Shown here piece after piece: positions 1-11,525 of a stretch of 64,000 nucleotides of DNA (position 1 is its first letter; the number at the start of each line of letters is the position of its first letter). The position numbers and the translations under genes were made by a program. The notes below the pieces were generated by a model. It was not told where the DNA came from and made no database searches. It was given only the letters and a program-made list of their open reading frames with translations. Source of the DNA: Paragordius varius. Taxonomy: Eukaryota > Nematomorpha. Where the stretch lies: contig OZ176050.1 of NCBI GenBank assembly GCA_964247055.1, positions 2,666,001 to 2,730,000 on the forward strand. Reading direction: 5' to 3'.

Positions 1-3000
1 CGTTTCTAGAACAAAGCGTCTGCATACGCCTTCCAATTTTCTGATACTTAATTTGATTGTGTCTGACACTTTAATGTTATGCATGAATTGCCCTTTAACT
101 ATAACGAGCAGCTTTCATGGAAAATGGATGTTTAAAGATTCAAGTATCAAAATTTATATTAAAAATGAAATATTTTAAACATAAACTTTTATCTAAAATT
201 TGGACACAAACTAGTAATGTCAACTAAACATAAATGTTCGGGCCGCTTAGTGCGTTATTTAATTCGCTTATATGTTGCTTAAAATTAAATCTAGCCTAGA
301 ATTTTTTAAAATTTTTACAAAATCTAATTTAAAGCAGATTTCTTTCTAAAATAATTTTAGCTTGTAAATTCTACGGATTTTCCGGATGCTTTTTCGGTAT
401 ACTTTCCATAAATGTCATTGCTTCGATTGCGGTAGAACGAGTGTATGCCATCTCAAGTAACTTACGAAAGAAAAAATTTTCTATAACTATTGTTATCGTA
501 ACACTGCTCTTTAATTGGTTGTATTGTCTGGCTTGGTCATTGTGCCCTTTGATGGGATGGAACAATTATATTTTGGAAAAATCACTGATCGGTTGTTCAA
601 TCGATTTCGCTACTCAGGTACTATCACCTAATATTATAAATGGTTTTTCAAAAAAATTCCCTGAGTTTTAAAGTTTATGTGTCATCTCAATTTGAGACAA
701 AACAACTTTAGCCTTTCTATACTTTGATATCATATATTTTTTATCTGTAACTCAATTTTAATCCGATTTATGTCTTGTCTTCTTATAAATATAAAAGAAA
801 CCTAACCACTTAATATGATTAATTACATTAGCAGAATCGTTTAGCTAAGGCAGAAGGCTCATTAATATTTTATTACACATATATCGCTTAAGTAATTATG
901 AAACTACTTTATTAACTGATAAACAATACAAACAATTTTTCATTATTACATCAATATTTATTATGGTCCTTTCAAAAATTGATTATCGTTCAAAAACCCA
1001 TATTAACTAAATTTAAAGCGGTTGCGTGTAGATTATAATTTAAACAAATTTATTGAAATAATCCTCCTTTAATTGCAATACTTGTTCATAAAAATTAAGT
1101 TAAAACGACATCTTACTTTTGCGTATATTTTAAAAAAACACCACGATATATTATTTATATGGGCAGTTGAATCTTACACTTAGATTTAACCTATATTTAC
1201 GCCTCTTTTATCAGAAATAGAAGTTTTTTAATTTTTGTATTTTTCAATAGAGAAAATTTTTAGAAGATGTAAAAATTTGAGGATTGCATTGCATGGAAGG
1301 AAAATAAACTCAGAAAACCGATTTAAGCAGTTGGTTATTTCAAAAAATTTGTTATAAATTTTTAAAACTTTGAAAATTAATGTAAAATGGGATTTATAAG
1401 TTTTCGATAATCTTCGACATTTATAAAGTAAAGCGTCTTAAATGCAAAATCAATTTTTAATATAAATATTTTAGAAAATGTAGAAATTTGTATTTGAGGT
1501 GTATCTATGATAAATTTAACAAAAATATCAGTTTTATTTCAAAAACACTAGTGTCACATAAGCTTACTTAAATAACATGTGATCAACCCGTTCGGTACCT
1601 GAGTTTAAATATTTAATTAATTTACAAAATTTAACTTTGCATTTTAATAATATTAGCTTTATAATTAATTACTAGGATTTCAATTATTTGAATATAAGCA
1701 GATACGGAACTAATTTTCTACTGCAAATATCAAAATTGTGTGCATAACTACGCGTATTTAAATACTTACTTTATTAGTCAAATTTACATTAGGCCCAGAT
1801 ACAAATTTTTACGAGATTATATAAAATAGTTGAGATTTTGATTCAAAAATCTGATTTTATCATTTTAGTGACTTTTCTTTATAATTGAAGCTTATTGAGA
1901 CACAGCTTTAAATTATTTAACCATTTATAATTTGTAAAGTTTTTTTTACCAAGCCAAATCAATATTTATAACTATATGGCTAAAGCTTTAATTAAGAAAA
2001 TTAAGTTAATATATTTATAATAATCCTTTCCTTTGTTTTTTATTTATAATATTTAGAGCGAAATACCAAAATCTTTTTCGCTTTGTCTATTCTTACTGTG
2101 TTTCATTTGTCCATTAATTATCATTGGGACATGTTATACATACATTTTTGTGTTTGCTCATCTTACGGCAAAGGGTATTACAAGAGGATTGCTTCTAGAA
2201 AATCAAAAAGAACTTCGTGCCCTATATAGCAGACAAAGAATCGAAATGCGTTTAGCGAAAATGGTGTTTTACATTTTAATTGGGTAATATATGATTTGTA
2301 TGATTAAAAATCAATATGATGGTGAAATTTAATTAAGACTATGTTTTTGGGTTTACAGTTTAGTATATAAACGGGTTTTTCATTTAGTAATTGTGATTTA
2401 TGATCGAGATACAGTATTATAAGAGTAAGCTTCATAAAATATCTTTTATTTAACAGTAGCTTCAGACTTTTTGCAAGCGATGTATCTGTTTCAGAACGCT
2501 TAAATTATTTTTTAACCGCTATAACTAAAAGATGACCGGTTTTTTTATCATGTTAAATATCGGCAAAGCCCAGAGTCGCAATACTAGTGGTTAAAAATAA
2601 TTTATTTTAATCAGCATTAATAGCATTTTATTGGACATTCGCAAGAGTAATAACCTTTACCGTTAGACAATTTTTCTGAAAAAGTTACAAATTATTATTT
2701 ATTTAAGTTAATCTATTTATAATAAAAAATTCGCTTCCATTTTAAATTCTTTAATCTATCTTCATTTTAATTATGTTATAGCAATATATTTATGCAAATA
2801 GATATTTAATAGCTTGGGGCCCGTACGCGTCTTTAGCAATGATTCAAATAGTAGGCCGTTCTGATCTCATAACACCCAAGATTGCTTTGTTTCCACCTAT
2901 CTTCGCAAAATTTTCCGCCGTCTATAATCCATTAATATATGCAATGGCCCACAAACAATTACGAACTGTAATCTAAATTAATTAGTATCTTTTGTTTTTA

Positions 3001-3440
3001 AACGTTTCACCAAAACACATAAATTAATACTACGGTCAAACATTTTTAGTGGAAACTTATTAATGAAATTTCCAAATTATCTTTATGAGTATTTCCAATT
3101 TTTTTTATAATTTATCAAATTTTAATTAAAATCAATTTTTTATAACCATATTTAGCTTAAAATATACATATTTTTGCGTTTTTTGCACAAAAAAAGCTTT
3201 TTTTCCATTTTCATGCCATGGATAGTTTAATGTTTTATAGCGTGTTTGTCACTGATTATTATTTATAATTTTACCTACTAATAGATAATTGTTCAGAGAT
3301 TCTCATCGAAGAAAAGTACCCCGAGCTCTATGAAATATTCCACATCTGAAATCAAACTTTCATCGATTAAACGACGTAACGATGTATCGAGTTTGAATTC
3401 TAATTCAATCAAATATCAACATATCACACCCACTCAATAA
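1..3440 (+). CDS. Opsin, rhabdomeric (Gq) type, 5'-truncated by window edge
   Basis: Light-sensing seven-helix receptor of the plasma membrane. Five exons were rebuilt: 1-143 (frame starts at base 2), 361-617, 2057-2283, 2802-2967 and 3297-3440. All junctions are GT-AG and phase-consistent, giving 311 codons from TM2 to the stop. Visible features: TM2 with NFLILNLIVSDTLML; the TM3 disulfide Cys in CKFYGF with Tyr at the usual Glu113 site; a Glu six residues before the ECL2 Cys (EKSLIGCSIDF); an EMRLAKM run entering TM6; and the retinal Schiff-base Lys in FAKFSAVYNPLIYA, which also carries NPxxY. The C-tail is Ser-rich, as expected for kinase and arrestin control. SAVYNP and the long third loop favour r-opsins, though HKQLR replaces their usual HPK. 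Oddities: the DRY motif reads ERV and TM6 has AWGPYA. TM1 and the start codon lie outside the window. Opsin identity is near certain; subclass is inference. Confidence 0.93.
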
Positions 3441-4180
3441 CATATTTTAGTTTTGGTTTTGAATAATTACACATTTTTTTGCTCATTTAAATATAGAAAA
3501 TTACACAAATACTCAAATCATCAAACATGCAATATTAGCTATATAAAATGGATATCTTCATATTTTTAATTTTGTTTTCAGAATAAAATCCCAATTGATT
3601 GTACTTAAATATAAGTTTTCAATGGATTTAACGGTATTTATACCTGAAAAATTACTTTTCATGGGGTTCATGCATTTTTTTCCATCGATTGAAATTTTTG
3701 GATAATTGAAGTAAGATTTGTCGATCTTTTAATAAAATATTTTTTATAGACCACTAAAAACATAGGGTAATTCGGTGTTCAAGGAGATAGTTGTGAATAT
3801 TTGGACAATAGCGAAAATCCGCCCTATATTTGATAATTTATATATTAAGTCGGATGTTTAGATATTTTAAATTTATGGAATCAGTATTATTAAAAACATT
3901 AGTAGTGTTTTTTTTAATTTTAGGAGATAACCTCACATGAATATTTGGTAACTTTTTTAATTTTATATAAATACATGTGTAAAGCAAATATAAGAGCTGT
4001 TTTGATAAATCACCTGCTAAATATACAGCAAGAAAAATAATATTCTCTCGAGAAACTGATTTAATTTGGCTTTGAAAAAAGAGTTCTGGTTTTCATCAGA
4101 TTACATGCTTTATTGGACATCTTCTACCATTTCTTAAACTCTAAAGTCAAGACTAAAATAAAAAATAATCTACACAAGCA

Positions 4181-4203
4181 CCCCCCCCCCCCCCCCCCTC
4201 CCC
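4181..4203. repeat. Poly-C run
   Basis: Eighteen C residues, one T, then four C. Homopolymers of this length are prone to sequencing error. Confidence 0.95.
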
Positions 4204-4680
4204 AAATAATCCTTTTGAAACGAGCTAATTAACAGCGTTTATCAACAAATTGGCTTATTTCTAATAATCCAATTTTTAGATTTAATAAATAATGTTGTGC
4301 TATTAATACAACAATTAGGAGGTATCTTATTAAAAGTTTAACGAGAGGGCTAGTTTTGCATACCCACTTAATTAGTGACAATTTTTATTTTTAAAAAATA
4401 TTTTTATCATAAAATATTTGAAATAAAAAAAATATAAACGACCCCAATATTCGAAATAATTTATTAGTTTTGTGATTTGAATCTTTATATATTACGTATA
4501 TTACTAATAATTTATTGGAAGGTAATTGTGAGACCAGGATGGAATATCATTTCTAGAAGGGCGATGGAAATATGCTTGCGTTTTACTAGGATTCCGGATT
4601 CACAATTAATATATCTCACAATTACGAGCAAAGTCAGACCAATGGATGAAATTTTTTCAAAAACAAGTAAGGAAATTTGG

Positions 4681-5392
4681 GCTTGGAACCGGAACCCGGT
4701 TCCTGGGATTTTAACAAGAATCGGTTCCATTGGGATGGAACTAACGCGGTTCGAATTCCATTTCCCGGGAACTACCCCAATTAGTGGTTCCCATATGATA
4801 TTTATTATACAGTAAAATTTGAAATTATACTGTCAAAAAATTGAATAAAACAAATATTTTTTCAGAAAGATCTTGATTTTTTTTAAATATAACTCATTGT
4901 TTAATCTACAAAGTATAATACAGAAATGTAAATTTGTGATACAATCAATTATATATTTACAATATTTAATATTTTATATAGGATAAATTAAGGTTTAAAA
5001 AAATATGGTTGTCTTTGAAAAAAATTGTCTTTAAATTTTTATGTTTTGTCCGTATAATATCAATTATTACTGTAAAAATTTTATTCTATTATTTTTTGAT
5101 TGTACCTCTACTAGATACTTAAAACTTCAAACTAAGCGCCTATTATTATATTAGCGATGCTCTCTATATTTTGGATTCGGCTGTTCTAAAAAATAGTCAT
5201 AATATATTACAACGGATGGGATAAAATATTTTGTAAGAAAATCATTTAATCAAAAGTTAGGAACCGAAAATGGAACCGGTTCTCAATGTAAAGAACCGGT
5301 TCCGGAACCGCTAAATTTATAAGGAACCAACGCGGTTCCGGTTCCACTTGTTCAGGAACTGACCCGGTTTCGGTTCCCCATATAATCATGGC
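4681..5392. repeat. GGAACC/GGTTCC-rich direct repeat pair
   Basis: Two blocks (about 4681-4800 and 5258-5392) are dense in GGAACC and its complement GGTTCC. Within each, a segment of about 65 bp starting at 4738 and 5321 runs in the same orientation: GGAAC(T/C)AACGCGGTTC, then GGAACT and CCCC, then a GGTTCCC(C)ATAT end. The blocks are far richer in G+C than their surroundings. A MITE-C copy lies between them. Origin unknown; it could be the arms of a non-autonomous DNA transposon. Confidence 0.7.
4810..5072. mobile_element. MITE-C copy (mariner-like TIR element)
   Basis: Starts TA|CAGTAAAATTTGAAATTATA and ends with its inverted complement (GTCCGTATAAT...TTACTG|TA), about 263 bp. The flanking TA suggests Tc1/mariner-type integration. 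There is no coding capacity. Related copies lie at 36322, 40919 and 62222. Confidence 0.8.
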
Positions 5393-5500
5393 TAACTTGG
5401 TTTAAAAGATCTACAATTGAAGGTGCTGTGAATCGTTTACATTAGATAACTAAATCCATACAATATGGGATTCTCTCTAAATTAATCATTAAAAGAAAAG

Positions 5501-5502
<2 letters not shown>

Positions 5503-5544
<42 letters not shown>
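5503..5544. repeat. (AT)n microsatellite
   Basis: Uninterrupted AT dinucleotide run of about 42 bp. Confidence 0.97.
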
Positions 5545-5546
<2 letters not shown>

Positions 5547-5684
5547 AATGTCGAAATGACATGCAATGTGATTATATGGATATATTTGCGATCAGATATA
5601 GCGAAACCCGGCAATTCCAGCGCATTTTTAAATTTTTACGCAGAGGGATTTTTGCTTAGAGATATTTTTATCCAATACAGTGGT

Positions 5685-6066
5685 GTTCAACAAGTGCAAA
5701 TAGTATATATGTATTCATTTGAAATTAATATTTTTTTATTTAAAAACTGATTTTTAGATTCAAATTAATTTTTCCAATCTAACAAAATTACATTAAAAAT
5801 TAAAGAAATTTCATCAATAACCTAGAATACTTATATTTTTATCAAATGGTTGAACTCTTATGAAAACAGGATCTTAATAATATACGGTTTCTGATATAAT
5901 AAAACTTGATATTGATTTGAAAAATTGGTTAAAGCAAGAGAATAGGTGTACAATAATAAAATAAATGAATAATACACGATTTTATTGACAAAAGTTAAAA
6001 ACAAATAAGAGAAGTTCAAGGATCAACTTGAAGTGTTTAAGGACACTTTTGAAGCGCAAATGGTAT
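5685..6066. mobile_element. MITE-B copy, left end degraded
   Basis: The right end reads ACTTGAAGTGTTTAAGGACA and then CAAATGGTATAA, matching the right terminus of the complete MITE-B at 47602-48075. The interior keeps the TATACGGTTTCTGAT segment seen in the other copies. The left inverted repeat is barely recognisable. Confidence 0.65.
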
Positions 6067-6309
6067 AAATCGAAGTAACAAATTTTTTTCATACAAAGAA
6101 TGAGAATTTGGGTACATTTATTCCATATTTTTTTGACGAATTTCATAATTAAAAATATAAAAAAATTAAAAAAACTTCCTACCGGTTTGCTCATATTTCG
6201 GTTCTTAAAGTTTTAAACAATTTCAAGTTTATTTTAAAACTTAAAGCCTTTAAAATTTTTGAGGAATGTTGGTTTTCTTTAATTCAAGAGTTGCACATTT
6301 TTTATTTGT

Positions 6310-6714
6310 TTTAAACATCAAAATGTTTTATTTTATATATATATTTATTCATTAAAATTAATATGTTTTATTTAAAAACCAATTTTTCATTTAGAACTAA
6401 TTTTTTCCAAAACAATATTATTAACATATAATGTTTCAAGGAATAAATAACCCAAAAATTTACATATTTTTCTATTATAGGTTAAAATCTTTTTACGATT
6501 AAAATATTTTCTAAGAAGTTAATAAGGATATACGGTTTCTAATCAAGAAAATAGGGTAAAAATGATAAAATAGAAAAATACACGGTTTAATTTTTAAAAG
6601 CTAAAAACAGTTAAAAAAAGGTAAACCAACTTGAAATGTTTAAGGACTAACTTGAAGTGTTCAAGGACGAACTTGAAGTGTTTAAAGACACTCTTGAAGT
6701 GCAAATGGTATATA
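6310..6714. mobile_element. MITE-B copy, tandem to the previous one
   Basis: The right end carries three tandem units of the form GAACTTGAAGTGTTTAAGGA and then GTGCAAATGGTATATA. The interior shares blocks with 5685-6066 (ATATACGGTTTCT, and GTTAAAAA upstream of the repeats). The left terminus is eroded. The two copies may have arisen by local duplication. Confidence 0.65.
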
Positions 6715-7726
6715 CGCCCGTAAATTAGATTTTATACGAAAAATCGTTATTAAAAAAATTGTGCTTATTATCTTAATGTTGTCATGAACAACTTAAATAA
6801 ACGATCCCAATCTAATTCGCAGGTAATTTCTTTATTAAACATGAATCCATTAGATTATAAATATCAGTGTAAAAATAAATTGGCACACAGCCCACGAAGG
6901 GCTCAAAAAATTATTTATTTTCAATATGATCATTCAACATATAATTAATAGAAATGGATGGAAGATATGATTTATATAATAATTTGCTCTCGAATGAATA
7001 TATAAAGAAAAAAAGAAGTATAATTCTTATAAATAATATTGCAATGATGAGTGTAGGTTATGAATGAGAAAACATATTCAGAGATTTTTTAAGGATCGCA
7101 CCTGTTATTAACAAGTGGGCGATTTTAATACATATTCATAGGGTTGCTAAGTAGAATATATATAATCAAAAAATATGTATATTTGTATAAAGAAATTATC
7201 TAATAATATTTATATATATGTTATATCATTTGAATTCCATTGAATATCCAAATTTTTGGTTTTTCTTAGCCAAAAAAGACGAGATGACCTACATGTTGCA
7301 TCTTTGGTGAATGATAAAAATTTGCAAATATTTTCTTGTAAAAAGAGTTATATTAAATGTTTAATATAGTATGTGAATGCTTGATTAATATAATATAATT
7401 AAATATATTTTTTTGCATAGATAATTAAAATGGACATGCCGCCATAAAACGTTCAGGAGCATTTCAGCATATAAATGTATATATATAATATATTTATATT
7501 ATGCTTGTTGAGTCTTTTAACCGGACTTTTTATATTTGGAAGTTTAAAAATTAGGAGGACATATTAAAAGGAGCCCCCCTGGTGTAAAGTGACGTCCCTC
7601 CCGATAATCGGCTATTAATGACTAGATCTATATAATAAATAGAATTATGATTAAAAAAGATAAAATTTAAACGGAAAAATTAACACTAAATCCTCAAAAA
7701 ATTCAAACGTATCTAAAATCTGTAAA

Positions 7727-10700
7727 TTACACACCCATGTTGGATAGGGATTGATTTGAATTGGTAGTGTAAGATTGATTAGTTGTTTCTTTGGTTTGCC
7801 CAAATAGTGATGCTAACATACGTTGTGCATTTTCCGCTGTGGTTAAATTATTTCCGCTTTTGATGGTTGTTGATTTAGCTATAAATAACAAATCATTCAA
7901 AATTTTTAGCCTTATTTAAACTATAACTAAAAGTCAAAGTTATGATTTTTAAGCAAATTTGTTAAAAATACCAAAATTTGAATCATTAGATGAAACATGC
8001 TGCTCACTATTATTATCTAGAGAGGGAGGTGATAGCTGTGATGTCCATTTCTTATAAAGGGTTGACAGGTCTGTGGATGTGGCCGTTGTGGAAATTTTAT
8101 CCAAAGAGATTGGAGAATTAACCTTAAAAGATAAAATATATATATTTTTTCGATAAAAAAATGTTAAAAATGTTGGACAAAATCCAATTTCTGATTTAAC
8201 TATCAATCAAACAATTCACCCAAAAAATTATGGCCCTATAAAAAATATTTTTTAAGCAAAATAAATTATTTGAAATTGTTAGAGACCATTATTTTAAAAT
8301 TTACCTAAATTTATTAATCGTTTTCTTGTTAAATGATAAAATATAGTCGTAAGTTATTACGCCATTATGAGATTTAATAATTGATTTAAAATTCTTGGCT
8401 TATTTCCTCCAATAATTTACTAAATGTAACTTATTCTTAATTCTAATTTAGCACTTCGATAAGAAACGAATCCCTTATTTTGGGTTAATTTTTAAAATCG
8501 GGTTGGCTTATAAAAATATATGAGTAACTAAGATTATTTATTACGTAAAAAATTGAGTATGTTTGAAGGTCTTCTTTCATACATAAAAACTCCCCACATA
8601 TTTTTCTTTTTTTATTCTATACTATTCTATTATATTATCAATAACAACAAATTCCAAATTTATAAGTTTTTTATCAATTTTGTAGCGCAAAAAATAATCG
8701 ATTTATAGTTATTGTGAAACACGTATTTATAACACATTATATTCAAAACTTTAAAATACATATATATAATCCAATAAAATATATATTTTGATATACAAAA
8801 AAGTAGTTAATCCAAAAATCTATATTTTCAGCTAAAATACGCAATTCGGTTTTATTGAATGGCAAAATTTTTTATTACTATTATAAAAAATTTATATATA
8901 TATATATATATACAAAATGAATCATAAATAAGAGATATAATATAAACATCCATAAATACAAAATTTAGATCACCACAAAATTTGAATCAATCGATATATA
9001 TATATATATGTTTGCTCATAAAAGAAATCGGAAAATCTTGCTATATTGGTTTTTAGAGATAATATAAAAAACTACGCCATATGTTACACACACATTATAT
9101 ACATATTTTACTTTAATGGAATTTTATATTTTTTCGGTCTTATCGTTTTTTCGGATTAAAATGTATCTATTTCGCAATCAATTTTATCCCCATATATTTA
9201 TTTGTATTTGTTCGATAAATATAGCGCAAATGTTTCACTGATTGATTAACCAAATTTATAAAATTGAGTTATAACTGTTTTTATGTATTGCAATTAATAT
9301 ATCTGGGTATCTATTTTTTTTCAAATAAACCAAAAACTTGCTTAAAAAGACTTATTGGTGAGAATGCATATAAGCTAATTTAGAAATGAATCAATAAATA
9401 AAAAGTTAAATAGACCGCCCCTAATTTAACCATATATATTGAGGATGGCATATGGTTAATTTTTGGTAAAACAAATACAGCACCTAAAAAATATTTAGAT
9501 TGTTACGATTGAATTAATATATGCACGTTCCATTTATAGGGAATAAATTTAGTAAGATATATTTTTTGCGTTTGTTTAAAACAGGCATATTAGAATGCAA
9601 CATAAGTCTAAATCTGTTTTTGATCAAAAAATCGCAAAATTTGCAAGAAAATATATATAATTAAATTATATACTAACATGGTATATGATGCCATATAGTA
9701 AGTTTATAGTTTAAAAAATAGAGATTTATCGAACAAATGGCGTTATTTTCATCTAAATTTTTGCAATATTTGGCAATCTAAACTATGTTATACAAAAAAA
9801 CTAAAATCATTCAAAAAATGTTAATTTTATAAGGCTAGCCAGCAAACAAATAAATTACTAAAATGGAAGGATGAACAACTGTTTGTTGCCTGATAATACT
9901 CTATAGATCCAAATATTTTATATGAAAAATATGTACAAAAAACATCCAAATTTTCAATATAATCTGTAAATTTTAAAATTATTGTCAAGACATACCCGGT
10001 CAATTCCGTTTAGCGTAGAGGTAATTGGGGCCGCGTTTGATTTAACAATGTGAGATCTGTGTTGTTTTCGTTCATGCAACTGTTGAATTTTATTGTCTAA
10101 AAGTTGAGATGGTGTAGATATCATCGATTTTAAGCGTTTACAATTTTGCTGCTGAATATGGTTATGGTGGGATGGTGAATTAGAACAACCCATATTATCA
10201 GGAACCAAATTATAATTACTTCCATTAGTATTTATTGTGGTGTCAAAGTCAGTTTGTTGAAAATGCAAAGCGTTTTGCCTCGTAGAATTAATTAGAGACA
10301 CATTTTTATTCTTTGATCTGCTAATATTACCCGATTCAGAATTGTTTGTATCGTTTGAAGTCATTTTTTCTTTCGACATTGATTCTTCATTGTGTTTCAA
10401 ATGATGGTGCAAATATTGCAAATAATTTTCGGGTGTTAAAGTGTTTTTACCACCATTGGTGAAGGCTATATTTGCAGTCATCTTTGATCTATCTGTTGTA
10501 CAACAGGAAGTATTTTTAAACTGGTCATTTACAGTTGAATTGGATGTATGATTATGCAATGTAACCGCTGCTGTTCTTTGAGATTCAGGCGTGGATTCAA
10601 CCACATTAAGTGAGGCAGGATATCGCAAAGGTGAAATTTGTCCATTATTTCCCATCATGTTATTATTACCAATGTGATTTAGGGTACAATTGTTATCGTT

Positions 10701-11438
10701 CAAAAATTGTGTTGTTTTACTGCCATTACTAGTTGAATTGGCAGTGCTGGGAGAAATGGAATCAAATCCTTTGAAAAACGGTTCATTATTGCTATAATTT
10801 CGGCCCGTTAAATCATTCAAGGATGAGGTAGGGGAATTATCGGGTGAATTTAGACAGGCTTGAATCAAAGCTTTCCCATTCTCACTCGTAATCATGGGTT
10901 GGAGTTTCCGCGTTGCAAATGTATAAACATGACCCGTCTCACTGGCAACAAGTAACATAACTTGAGTCCCAGTTAGGGTGGATAATTCATAAGCCTAATT
11001 GATAAATTGAACTTAAAATAAATTAAAAAATTTGTAATTTAGTAATATTTTAATTGTGAAAAAATTTCGCATTTTATGTAAATTTAATATTTGGTTTTTA
11101 CAATAATTAGGTTAATATATCAATTATGATAATTTTTTATCGCTTAAAAACTAAATATATTAAATTAAGCCATAAAATACATTTACTTTTTTCATGATGC
11201 CCGTTTTCCGCTTGCTGAATGTGGTGTAACGTCGCAATTTGTTGTCAATAAACTCCATCTTTATTTTAACTCGGCCTTTGGTCTTTTTAGCTGGGATTTC
11301 TTGATGATTATTCATAACGGTTCCTCCTAATTCATCATCAGAACTTTCTTCATCGTCCTCATCATCATCGTCATCTATTCCTCCATTGTTAAAGTATGAG
11401 GATGTCAAATTATTAAATTTTAAATCTTGATAATCCAT
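7727..11438 (-). CDS. SRF: Serum response factor (MADS-box transcription factor)
   Basis: Nuclear transcription factor that binds CArG boxes and drives muscle, cytoskeletal and growth-response genes. Four exons on the minus strand: 11187-11438, 9996-10994, 7972-8122 and 7727-7878. All are GT-AG and phases agree, giving 517 residues. The N-terminus has an acidic Asp/Glu tract (about residues 22-37). The MADS box starts near residue 53 (KTKGRVKIKMEFIDNKLRRY) and continues across the first intron into AYELSTLTGTQVML, followed by the SRF-specific SAM region (LLVASETGHVYTFATRKLQP), nearly identical to vertebrate SRF. The remaining 380 or so residues are Asn/Ser/His-rich and look disordered. Start chosen because it precedes the acidic leader and lies 87 bp from the divergent UNC45 start. 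The 1.87-kb third intron holds only AT-rich sequence with short AT microsatellites. Identity is certain; the last two exons rest on phase match and open frame. Confidence 0.96.
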
Positions 11439-11525
11439 GGGTAATTTTTATTTTACAGATACGCAAAAAATAAAAAAATGTGATAAACAACACATGCATT
11501 CAAACATGCGGTTAAAGTTTTTGAA
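11439..11525. promoter_or_regulatory. Divergent SRF/UNC45 promoter region
   Basis: Only 87 bp separate the two start codons, so both promoters and both 5' UTRs must overlap here. No CC(A/T)6GG CArG box is visible in the gap. A T-rich stretch ending in TTTTACAG (about 11450-11458, plus strand) looks like a 3' splice site upstream of the UNC45 start and could mark a 5'-UTR or trans-splice acceptor. Confidence 0.6.

Larger units (their letters stand above)
3441..7726. other. Intergenic region without recognised genes
   Basis: Lies between the convergent 3' ends of the opsin and SRF genes. It holds a possible polyadenylation signal for the opsin (AATAAA, 3582-3587), a poly-C run, a GGAACC-rich repeat pair, a MITE-C copy, an AT microsatellite and two diverged half-copies of MITE-B, listed separately. 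About 6720-7700 is plain AT-rich sequence in which I see nothing. The open frames at 4477-4815 and 5544-5750 sit inside the repeats and do not look like genes. Confidence 0.7.

Noticed and set aside
4477-4815. 112-codon open frame across the GGAACC island
   Set aside because: It is created by the repeat, and a frame on the opposite strand is equally open. No protein motif and no splice context.
7949-8206. 85-codon frame read as an independent gene
   Set aside because: Its 3' part is SRF exon 3 (7972-8122), and the upstream codons are intron.
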